A stretch of 5,363 nucleotides of DNA, from assembly GCA_902803695.1 (NCBI GenBank), contig CADCQX010000085.1, positions 1 through 5,363 on the forward strand, given 5' to 3'. The notes under the pieces are model-generated. The model searched no databases. It was not told the origin of the DNA and saw only the letters and a list, made by a program, of their open reading frames with translations. The number at the start of each line of letters is the position of its first letter. Positions within the stretch are counted from its first letter, which is position 1. A program made the translations under genes and the position numbers. This stretch comes from Oscillospiraceae bacterium. GTDB lineage: Bacteria > Bacillota > Clostridia > Saccharofermentanales > Saccharofermentanaceae. Below, piece by piece: positions 1 through 4,979 of the stretch.

Positions 1-350
1 GCATTATTCGTCAGCATAACTGCGAGGGTCCTCATATCATCTTCAGTGACATCAATGCCGCCTGTTATCTCTTTGGCAACATTCTTACCGTGATCATCAT
101 AGAGATAGAGCGCATAGTCTCCCGCGTTATAGAGCCTGAGCTTAGCAGCTCCCAGTTTCTCTTTATCGTCGTAGAAGACCATAAAGTCGGAAAGTTTCTC
201 ATTAACGTACCAGTCGAATTCGGTTCCGTTCTTTCCATTCATGTAGTAGACCATGCCGCCTTCTTCAAGCTCGTCAAAAGACACCTGCGGGAGGTTCTCC
301 CTCAGACTGTCACTGATCAACTTTTTTGCCTGTTCCAATATCTTATTCAT
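1..350 (-). CDS. Hypothetical protein, C-terminus cut by window edge
   Basis: The frame opens with ATG at 350-348 and stays open to the window edge, giving 116 residues with no stop, so the C-terminus is missing. The start is supported by AAGGGAG (362-356) with a 5-nt spacer; this site overlaps the stop codon of the ACT gene, and only 11 nt separate the two genes, so it is the fourth gene of the luxE-like operon. The product begins MNKILEQAKKLISDSL, is acidic and rich in Tyr and Asp, and shows no signal peptide or membrane segment, so it is probably cytoplasmic. The middle (about residues 34-90) alternates charged and aromatic residues (VYYMNGKNG, FDWYVNEKL, YALYLYDDHG), which suggests a beta-rich fold. 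I do not recognise a family and see no catalytic motif. Its link to the acyl reductase genes is by position only. Confidence 0.75.
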   Translation of the reverse strand, partial: MNKILEQAKKLISDSLRENLPQVSFDELEEGGMVYYMNGKNGTEFDWYVNEKLSDFMVFYDDKEKLGAAKLRLYNAGDYALYLYDDHGKNVAKEITGGIDVTEDDMRTLAVMLTNN

Positions 351-361
351 ATCTGCTCCCT

Positions 362-727
362 TTATACGATCTCGTATCCTTCTTTACTTAACACCTGAAG
401 TGCCTTATCGAAGTTTTCTTTCTTAACCAGGATGTAGTCAGTGTTATATGTGGACACGGCAAAGATCCCGATCTTGTTCTCAGCCAAGATGGACGATATC
501 TTCGAAAGTATTCCTATGAGTGAGAAATCCAATACTCCTTCTATTCGAAAACACTTCCAGCCGTCATCTCTCTCAATCGTTTCAGAAGGACAATCATCTG
601 TCTCGCAGACAAGCGATAATTCCTCATCAGTTTTTCCGATGAAAAAGAATCCTCCGTCCAGTTTTGCATCCGACAGATCATTCACTTTGCATACAGTTAA
701 TTCATAGTTCATTTTCTTAAGTTTCAA
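362..727 (-). CDS. ACT domain-containing protein (COG3603-like)
   Basis: A 121-residue protein with the pattern of the small stand-alone ACT proteins of the COG3603/ACT_7 type. The N-terminal half (about 6-55) includes FFFIGKTDEELSLVC. The C-terminal ACT domain (about 59-121) contains CFRIEGVLDFSLIGILSKIS and IGIFAVSTYNTDYILVKKE, whose last part is the family's most recognisable stretch. ACT domains bind amino acids or other small ligands and regulate enzymes; this group has no settled ligand. I chose the TTG at 727 because GAGAGGA (742-736) sits 8 nt upstream of it, while the ATG at 712 (residue 6) has no ribosome site; the ATG remains possible. The gene starts 13 nt after the luxC-like stop, so it is in the same operon, which makes a regulatory role in that pathway plausible but unproven. 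Confidence 0.85.
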   Translation of the reverse strand: MKLKKMNYELTVCKVNDLSDAKLDGGFFFIGKTDEELSLVCETDDCPSETIERDDGWKCFRIEGVLDFSLIGILSKISSILAENKIGIFAVSTYNTDYILVKKENFDKALQVLSKEGYEIV

Positions 728-735
728 GTTATGAT

Positions 736-742
736 TCCTCTC
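736..742 (-). promoter_or_regulatory. Ribosome binding site that decides a TTG start
   Basis: GAGAGGA on the minus strand lies 8 nt upstream of the TTG at 727 and overlaps the TGA stop of the luxC-like gene (743-741). It fits the TTG start of the ACT gene better than the in-frame ATG 15 nt further on. The overlap with the stop suggests translational coupling. Confidence 0.6.
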
Positions 743-2039
743 AATCTTCCTGAATATTTACTATCCTCATATAACGGTCGAGAGCATATTCGCCGTCGTG
801 AGATTCGCCCGGGAAATATGTGCTCATATCTGCTCCGCGTGTTACACGGACGAGTCCGCATCTTACCAGAAGATCCGTTAATTTTTCCCGCTCGGTTGAA
901 GGACAGATAAGTCCTGCGGTCTGGAGATAATAGCGTCCTTCGTAGAGGACCTTGGAAATGTTTTCGAGCGGAAGAGGTTTAAGCAACACGTTGCACATCA
1001 TTGGCGAAAGTTCCAGTTTGCTGTCGTTTTGGAGGATGAGGCTCATGCCCTTTCCTCTCATAACGTCATCGGAGTAATCCTCTTCGCCGAGATAACGCTT
1101 CAGCCTTTGGGTATATGCAACCAATGTATCTCTTGCCCTGATACCGATCTCGGTGGACATGTTGGATTCGACTTCTTTCTGGAGGAACGGCATGAACTTA
1201 GAAGCGAAATTTCTTACGATGTTCATGTCATCCGTATTCACATAGATAACCTGGCAGCTGCTGCAAAGAAGCTGCTTGGTCGTCGCGATATGCTTGGCAA
1301 GACCTTCGAGTTCCTTATCAAGATCTTCCACGTTGTCAGGATCAGACACATAACAAAATCCCAGTTTCTGACCCCACTCGATGATCTTGACGCCGGTCGG
1401 TGCCAGACCACGGACAGCCTCGATCGCCATGTCACTTCCCCAGACACTTATGGCATTACAGAGTTCGGACATCTTACGCATGCCCTGGATGTCGGTTGAT
1501 GACGTATCAAATACGTAGATATAGTCCTTCAGCGAAGGCTGATATTCGATGAACTGCATGATGAGTTTTAACGAAAGCCCGTTATCAGCAGACGGAAGTT
1601 TCAGGATGTTTATATTACCGGAAAGAAGTCCTTCGGCGAGCGAATATGCAGGAAGGAAATCCATGTTTCCTGCTGCGATATGAAAGATTACTCCGAGAGG
1701 AACTTTCTTGACTCTGATCCTGCTGAAGCCTTCCATCTTATCGGTTACATATTCTTCGGTATTTCCGAGTTCGGTCTTAACCTTCTTCCACAGATGCTCT
1801 TTTGAAAGAAGTGTAACTGCCTGTTTCTTATATGTCTCAACCATTTCCGCAGGAAGTTCCGTCAGGAGATGATCGAACTTACCTGCCAATGTATCTTCAC
1901 GGAGCTTATCAACAGCATCGATAATTATCTCAGGTGATAGCGGCTCACGCTGAAGGATCTCAGGGATCTTCTCCTTAAGTTCGTCGAGAAGCCTGTTCTG
2001 CTCGGAACTCTCATATGTCTTACCATCGAACAGTATCAT
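741..2039 (-). CDS. LuxC-like acyl-CoA / acyl-protein reductase
   Basis: A 432-residue member of the LuxC family (PF05893), an aldehyde-dehydrogenase-related reductase that takes an acyl group as a thioester on an active-site Cys and reduces it with NADPH to an aldehyde. Visible landmarks: VPLGVIFHIAAGNMDFLPAY (113-132) and GNINILKLPS (141-150), matching the conserved cofactor-binding core; VWGSD (199-203); QLLCSSCQ (256-263), whose Cys259 is the expected acyl-accepting residue; and the family's C-terminal signature from RGADMS (401) through SHDGEYALDRYMR (413-425). Length is slightly below the roughly 480 residues of luminous-bacterial LuxC. The ATG at 2039 was chosen over an in-frame ATG at 2081, which lies inside the upstream gene; it follows GGGGGTGAAGGT and overlaps the upstream stop as ATGA, so the genes are probably translationally coupled. 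Substrate chain length cannot be told. With no luciferase genes here, I left the symbol empty. Confidence 0.9.
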   Translation of the reverse strand: MILFDGKTYESSEQNRLLDELKEKIPEILQREPLSPEIIIDAVDKLREDTLAGKFDHLLTELPAEMVETYKKQAVTLLSKEHLWKKVKTELGNTEEYVTDKMEGFSRIRVKKVPLGVIFHIAAGNMDFLPAYSLAEGLLSGNINILKLPSADNGLSLKLIMQFIEYQPSLKDYIYVFDTSSTDIQGMRKMSELCNAISVWGSDMAIEAVRGLAPTGVKIIEWGQKLGFCYVSDPDNVEDLDKELEGLAKHIATTKQLLCSSCQVIYVNTDDMNIVRNFASKFMPFLQKEVESNMSTEIGIRARDTLVAYTQRLKRYLGEEDYSDDVMRGKGMSLILQNDSKLELSPMMCNVLLKPLPLENISKVLYEGRYYLQTAGLICPSTEREKLTDLLVRCGLVRVTRGADMSTYFPGESHDGEYALDRYMRIVNIQED

Positions 2040-3142
2040 ACCTTCACCCCCTTCAGGATGTCGGCAGCGCCTGCCGCGCATGTTTTGATATCCTGTGGAG
2101 CAACACGTCCGATGATCTCAAGGAACGGACTTTTAACTCCGCACGGACATTCGGAACCGTCGTGAAGTATTCCCAGGTCGTCAGTCATGACCGACAGGAT
2201 CGGCGTGGCTTTTGTGACAGGAGTGATCAGGTTAACGAGACCGATCTTACCGTTTTCGATAGGCTCCATAGTATCAGGATCCCTGATGATGATATTGCCG
2301 TATACCGGCACATGGAAATGATGTGCGGCGCAGTCGCAGTAGAGTATCGGATGCTCAACGGCGCCAAAAAACTCGACGATGTTTTCTTCCTCGATACCGA
2401 GAGTCTTCTTCGCGAGCTTATAGAATGTTTCTTTATCAGCGGCTTCCTGATAGAACTGCTTCCAGCCGCCTCCGAGCATGATCTTCGATCCCTTCGGAAG
2501 TTTGAAAAGGAGGTTCTTTTCTTCCAGGAGCTGGAAGAGGAAAAATGTGTAAGACGGGAAACCCATAAACCTTACAGGGAATCTGCCCTTCTCGTATTTT
2601 CGAAGAGCGGCAACAATGCCTTCGAAATCAGGCTTATAGCCGTCAGGTGTGTGTTTGAGGATATATTTCCTGCTGATGGCAGGAGCAAGGAAAGTCGTGA
2701 GATAAGCCGTCTTCGTAACACCCATCTGGTTGGACCTGTGAGGCTTATAACCCATGACTATATATCGGCACGGCTTAAATGACACGATACCGTGATATCT
2801 CGTAACCTTAAGGGACATCCGAAGCCCCTCCATGGCTGCGCTGAATTCAAAACGGATAGCACTTCTGTTTCCGCCGCTCGTTCCTGAAGACATCAACGTA
2901 AAAGTATGCCTGCCTGACCTGAAGTCGTGCTGCTTAAATAGCATCGTCGGAATAACAGGCAGATCCGCAATAGTTTTTATGTCTTCAGAGGAATTGATCT
3001 TAAGTCCGTTACAAAGCTTTTTATAGTCGTCGCAATGGCTGATGAGATAGTCGAAGTTTTCTTTGCAGGCATCCAAAAACAGATCAGCTTTGGTGCTGTC
3101 ATACGGGTCCTTACTGGCAAACAATTTCCTTCGAAGTTTCAT
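2036..3142 (-). CDS. LuxE-like acyl-protein synthetase / acyltransferase
   Basis: A 368-residue protein of the LuxE family (PF04443), part of the adenylate-forming (ANL, PaaK-like) group. These enzymes activate a carboxylic acid with ATP and move the acyl group to a Cys, from where the LuxC partner reduces it. Numbering from the chosen start: phosphate-binding loop SSGTSGG (85-91); GGGWK (224-228); EFFGAVEHP (257-265), in place of the usual ANL aromatic-Gly-x-Thr-Glu motif; and CPCGVKSPFLEIIGR (332-346), typical of LuxE/PaaK proteins. Cys355 (IKTCAAGA), 14 residues from the end, lies where the acyl-carrying Cys near the C-terminus of Vibrio LuxE is reported; this alignment is from memory. I moved the start from the ATG at 3163 to the one at 3142: AAGGAG sits 6 nt upstream of it, and the promoter would start transcription near 3162. 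It is the first gene of the operon and overlaps the luxC-like gene by 4 nt. Residues of unknown specificity make the substrate unclear. Confidence 0.9.
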   Translation of the reverse strand: MKLRRKLFASKDPYDSTKADLFLDACKENFDYLISHCDDYKKLCNGLKINSSEDIKTIADLPVIPTMLFKQHDFRSGRHTFTLMSSGTSGGNRSAIRFEFSAAMEGLRMSLKVTRYHGIVSFKPCRYIVMGYKPHRSNQMGVTKTAYLTTFLAPAISRKYILKHTPDGYKPDFEGIVAALRKYEKGRFPVRFMGFPSYTFFLFQLLEEKNLLFKLPKGSKIMLGGGWKQFYQEAADKETFYKLAKKTLGIEEENIVEFFGAVEHPILYCDCAAHHFHVPVYGNIIIRDPDTMEPIENGKIGLVNLITPVTKATPILSVMTDDLGILHDGSECPCGVKSPFLEIIGRVAPQDIKTCAAGAADILKGVKV

Positions 3143-3148
3143 AACACG

Positions 3149-3154
3149 CTCCTT
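3149..3154 (-). promoter_or_regulatory. Shine-Dalgarno site fixing the luxE-like start
   Basis: AAGGAG on the minus strand, 6 nt before the ATG at 3142. The upstream in-frame ATG at 3163 has no such site, so this sets the start seven codons downstream of the longest frame. Confidence 0.85.
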
Positions 3155-3168
3155 GGGCGACATGCTTA

Positions 3169-3198
3169 ATTATATCATTGTCGAAAAAGATTAAACAA
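3169..3198 (-). promoter_or_regulatory. Sigma-70-type promoter of the luxE-luxC-like operon
   Basis: On the minus strand, TTGTTT (3198-3193) and a perfect TATAAT (3174-3169) are separated by 18 nt. Transcription would begin near 3162, leaving a leader of about 20 nt with the AAGGAG site before the ATG at 3142. It lies directly downstream of the terminator of the preceding gene, so the operon appears to be an independent unit. The spacer contains one copy of the TAATCTTTTTCG element. Confidence 0.7.
3182..3193 (-). repeat. TAATCTTTTTCG element, copy in the lux-like promoter
   Basis: This 12-mer on the minus strand is identical to the one at 3720-3709. Similarity continues downstream: both are followed by two variable bases, AATG, an A/T-rich stretch and AAGCAT. 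Here it sits between the -35 and -10 elements, a position open to regulator binding. Confidence 0.5.
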
Positions 3199-3213
3199 CT
3201 CCGTAAGCGCCGC

Positions 3214-3242
3214 AAAAAAAGACCGCCTCCGAAGAGACGGTC
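3214..3242 (-). terminator. Intrinsic terminator after the secreted-protein gene
   Basis: On the minus strand GACCGTCTC and GAGGCGGTC form a 9-bp stem (8 Watson-Crick pairs and one G-U) closed by a UUCG tetraloop (3242-3221), followed directly by seven T (3220-3214). It begins 9 nt past the stop of the secreted-protein gene and ends 16 nt before the -35 of the next operon, so it cleanly separates the two units. Confidence 0.93.
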
Positions 3243-3251
3243 GTGAGCTTA

Positions 3252-3578
3252 TTACCACTTAACGCTGTCCAGGTTTAATCCCATAGCATTGCAATCTTTC
3301 TCACTGAGATAATAGTACTCAACTTCCTGATCCAGAAGTCCCAAACAAAAAGAGCAGTAGTGCTGATGAATATGTTTGATATAGCCCTCTCTTCCTTTCT
3401 TTCCGCAGGTGTACCTGATACCGATGACCTGATAGACATCTCCCTCCATCTGATAGTAGCCATGCCATTCTCCACATCCGCCATAACAGGTAGCGGCATT
3501 TACCTTCGAAGACGGGATAGTTGTGCCGGCCACAAGGCTGACAGCAACAAGTGCTGATGCGATCAATTTCTTAACCAT
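3252..3578 (-). CDS. Small secreted Cys/His-rich protein of unknown function
   Basis: A 108-residue precursor. Residues 1-28 form a standard Sec signal peptide: MVKK, a hydrophobic core LIASALVAVSLVAG, and a cleavage-like VNA before Ala29, giving a mature exported protein of about 80 residues. I see no lipobox, sortase motif or membrane anchor. The mature part has six Cys: C31 and C35 (CYGGC), C58 (YTCGKK), C75 and C78 (CSFC), and C96. It also has His at 39, 69, 71 and 73 (KHIHQHYC). This could be a small metal-binding fold or a disulfide-stabilised domain; the sequence does not decide. The chosen ATG follows AAAGGA (3590-3585) with a 6-nt spacer and is better than the ATG at 3599, which has a distant site. 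It is a single-gene unit with its own promoter upstream and a strong terminator downstream. No family is recognised. Confidence 0.85.
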   Translation of the reverse strand: MVKKLIASALVAVSLVAGTTIPSSKVNAATCYGGCGEWHGYYQMEGDVYQVIGIRYTCGKKGREGYIKHIHQHYCSFCLGLLDQEVEYYYLSEKDCNAMGLNLDSVKW

Positions 3579-3607
3579 ATATTTTCCTTTCCGGGACATA
3601 TGAACGC

Positions 3608-3629
3608 TATGGTCCTTCTTTAGACCATA
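3608..3629 (-). repeat. Inverted repeat / hairpin in the leader of the secreted-protein gene
   Basis: TATGGTC (3608-3614) and GACCATA (3623-3629) are perfect 7-bp arms around an 8-nt centre. In the minus-strand transcript this is a hairpin about 30 nt upstream of the ATG at 3578. There is no following T tract, so it is not a terminator; an operator or leader hairpin is possible. Confidence 0.5.
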
Positions 3630-3720
3630 AAAAGATTAGCTCATGAAAAAGGATTAAGTGCTCTAACGGCACAAAGACCAATTACATATGCTTCATTTCA
3701 TACATTCCCGAAAAAGATTA
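3629..3720 (-). repeat. Three TAATCTTTTT-type elements in the leader
   Basis: Minus-strand copies are TAATCTTTTTCG (3720-3709), TAATCCTTTTTC (3656-3645, one inserted C) and TAATCTTTTT (3638-3629). The first is the close match to the copy in the lux-like promoter. The rest of the 3600-3769 intergenic stretch holds the promoter at 3745-3717 and the hairpin at 3608-3629; I see no tRNA, recognisable riboswitch or terminator in it. Confidence 0.5.
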
Positions 3721-3745
3721 TAAAGTAATGTCTTATTTCAAACAA
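3717..3745 (-). promoter_or_regulatory. Promoter of the secreted-protein gene
   Basis: On the minus strand TTGTTT (3745-3740) and a perfect TATAAT (3722-3717) are spaced by 17 nt. Transcription would begin near 3710, giving a long leader of about 130 nt before the ATG at 3578. The -35 has the same sequence as that of the lux-like operon promoter. A more proximal start using TAATCT at 3638-3633 as -10 is possible but lacks a convincing -35. Confidence 0.6.
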
Positions 3746-3769
3746 CACAGAAAATGTGGCAATCCTGTT

Positions 3770-4237
3770 TTATAAGATCTGCTCCATACATGTCTTCTGA
3801 GGCTTTAAGCCCATTGCTTCATAGAACTTTGCCGCGCCCGGATTACATGTCCAGACATTCAGCGTGATGTTATAGAAACCGTTCTTTCTGGCGTAATCGA
3901 CTACATAGTCATAAAGCTGAGTTCCTACCTTCTGACCACGTGCTTTCTCATCGACACAGATATCATCGATATAAAGCGTCTTCACATCAGTAAGAACCGA
4001 GTCGCCTATCACCTGTTTATGGATGCAGAAAGCGTGACCTAAAACATAACCCTCGTCATTTTCACAGACAAACACAGGAGTTGTCTCATCATCGATGATC
4101 TTTTGAAGCTCTTCGGCATTGTATTTCGTGGCCGGTCCCTTAAAAAGATCAGGTCGACCTTCATGATGCACCATATCCACCTGCACAAGCAGTTCAAGTA
4201 TCCTCTGGATGTCGTTTGTCGTCGCTTTTCTAACCAT
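3770..4237 (-). CDS. GNAT family N-acetyltransferase
   Basis: A 155-residue protein of normal length for a single GNAT domain (PF00583 type), which transfers an acetyl group from acetyl-CoA to an amine. It starts MVRKATTNDIQRILEL, the usual first strand and helix. Motif A is LYIDDICVDEKARGQKVGTQ (88-107), with RGQKVG (100-105) as the acetyl-CoA pyrophosphate loop in the common R-G-x-x-(V/I)-G form. Motif B follows as NPGAAKFYEAMGLKPQ (132-147), with the frequent Asn and Phe-Tyr. The substrate cannot be read from the sequence; small molecules and protein N-termini are both possible. The ATG at 4237 has AAGGA (4253-4249) at a rather long 11-nt spacing, so translation may be modest. It follows sfsA by 87 nt with no clear terminator between, so read-through is possible. 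Confidence 0.9.
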   Translation of the reverse strand: MVRKATTNDIQRILELLVQVDMVHHEGRPDLFKGPATKYNAEELQKIIDDETTPVFVCENDEGYVLGHAFCIHKQVIGDSVLTDVKTLYIDDICVDEKARGQKVGTQLYDYVVDYARKNGFYNITLNVWTCNPGAAKFYEAMGLKPQKTCMEQIL

Positions 4238-4266
4238 TTTCGCCGTTTTCCTTATATCATTTTTTG

Positions 4267-4281
4267 TGTAACACTGTTACA
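4267..4281. promoter_or_regulatory. Palindrome TGTAAC-ACT-GTTACA, candidate operator
   Basis: A 15-bp palindrome with perfect 6-bp arms and a 3-nt centre, flanked by T on the left and A on the right so that the symmetry continues after one mismatch. It is 30 nt upstream of the GNAT start. The A/T order is wrong for an intrinsic terminator on either strand. The shape resembles operators of dimeric repressors such as TetR-type proteins, but no regulator gene is in view. Confidence 0.45.
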
Positions 4282-4295
4282 AAAATACCCGTTTT

Positions 4296-4306
4296 GAACA
4301 AGATTA
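4296..4306 (-). repeat. TAATCTTGTTC, variant of the intergenic element
   Basis: It differs by one base from TAATCTTTTTC found at 3193-3183 and 3720-3710. Like the copy at 3720 it is part of TATAATCT. It may simply be a -10 region. Confidence 0.3.
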
Positions 4307-4308
4307 TA
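4303..4308 (-). promoter_or_regulatory. Possible -10 box upstream of the GNAT gene
   Basis: A perfect TATAAT on the minus strand, about 65 nt before the GNAT start; the palindrome at 4267-4281 would then lie in the transcribed leader. No good -35 is seen at 16-18 nt upstream, where the end of sfsA lies, so this is a weak call. Confidence 0.3.
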
Positions 4309-4324
4309 CAACTTTTCCGTTCCT

Positions 4325-4978
4325 TTATTCCACACACCTGACTTCATCAGGTTCCACATGGCATTTTAGGAACAGGATCTCCACTCCCGCCTTCCTGGCG
4401 TCATCCATCGCTTCGCCAAACTCAGCATGCATCTCGACATTCGGACGAACTTCCTTTATCCCGTCCATCTGTATCACGAAAGCGAGTATCGCTCTATAAC
4501 CGTCCTTCTTTGCCTTGATGAGTTCCCTTATATGCTTGACGCCTCGCTCAGTCGGAGCATCGGGGAAATATCCTATCCCGTCCACCTCCAGCGTGCACCC
4601 CTTGATCTCCATAAGACATTTGGTATCACCCTGCTCCATATAGAAATCGATCCTCGAGTCGCCGTATGTATATTCAGGGATCACCGTCGTATAGTTTTGT
4701 GTCGCCAGCCACTCGGCCGCGATCTTATTCGGTGCCTGACTGTCGATGTTTATGAGAAGTCCGTTATTCTTACGGACCGCCACCAGATCATACTTCGTCT
4801 TTCTTCCCGGTGAATCGGGAGCCGTAAGCCACACGTCACATCCCGGGATCAGAAGTTCCCTGCACCTTCCGGTATTCTTGACGTGGACGATCTCCTTTTT
4901 GCCGTTGACCTCCACCTCCGCGATAAATCGGTTAGGCCTGTTGATAAACTTGGCTTTCGTTATATTTCCGTACTTCAT
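4325..4978 (-). CDS. sfsA: SfsA, putative DNA/RNA nuclease
   Basis: A full-length 217-residue SfsA (PF03749). The family was first named for stimulating sugar fermentation in E. coli and is now described as a nucleic-acid-binding protein with an N-terminal OB-like part and a C-terminal PD-(D/E)xK nuclease-like domain. Family signatures seen: HVKNTGRCRELL (32-43), RKTKYDLV (59-66), INIDSQAPN (76-84), YGDSRIDFY (105-113), CLMEIKGCTLE (121-131) and FPDAPTERGVKH (138-149). Asp111, Glu124 and Lys126 fit the nuclease catalytic triad, so the enzyme looks intact. The ATG at 4978 has GAGGAA upstream with about 5 nt spacing, overlapping the end of the YolD-like gene; only one nucleotide separates that stop from this start, so the two are co-transcribed and probably coupled. 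The real cellular role of SfsA remains poorly known. Confidence 0.95.
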   Translation of the reverse strand: MKYGNITKAKFINRPNRFIAEVEVNGKKEIVHVKNTGRCRELLIPGCDVWLTAPDSPGRKTKYDLVAVRKNNGLLINIDSQAPNKIAAEWLATQNYTTVIPEYTYGDSRIDFYMEQGDTKCLMEIKGCTLEVDGIGYFPDAPTERGVKHIRELIKAKKDGYRAILAFVIQMDGIKEVRPNVEMHAEFGEAMDDARKAGVEILFLKCHVEPDEVRCVE

Positions 4979-4979
4979 C

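Noticed and set aside
1029..1499. A 156-codon plus-strand open frame inside the luxC-like gene
   Set aside because: It is a codon-composition shadow of the LuxC-like reading frame, with no ribosome site or recognisable motif.
2015..2782. A 255-codon plus-strand open frame antisense to the luxE-like gene
   Set aside because: It has no ribosome site before its ATG, its translation resembles no protein, and the minus strand carries a clear LuxE family protein over the whole span.
741..3142. A bioluminescence (lux) operon
   Set aside because: No luxA, luxB or luxD is present, and the neighbours (ACT and unknown proteins) do not belong to light production.
3143..3163. Longer luxE-like start at the ATG at 3163
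   Set aside because: It lacks a Shine-Dalgarno site and lies at or before the predicted transcription start; AAGGAG points to the ATG at 3142.
3629..3720. CRISPR array or mobile-element ends from the repeated TAATCTTTTT units
   Set aside because: Units are only 10-12 nt, irregularly spaced and same-orientation, with no cas or transposase gene or target duplication.
3740..3769. Terminator after the GNAT gene
   Set aside because: Only a 4-bp ACAG/CTGT stem with a long loop can be drawn, too weak to call.
4336..4352. Hairpin ACCTGA-N5-TCAGGT as a terminator for sfsA
   Set aside because: It lies inside the last codons of sfsA and is followed by GTGTGGAATAAAGG, with no T tract.
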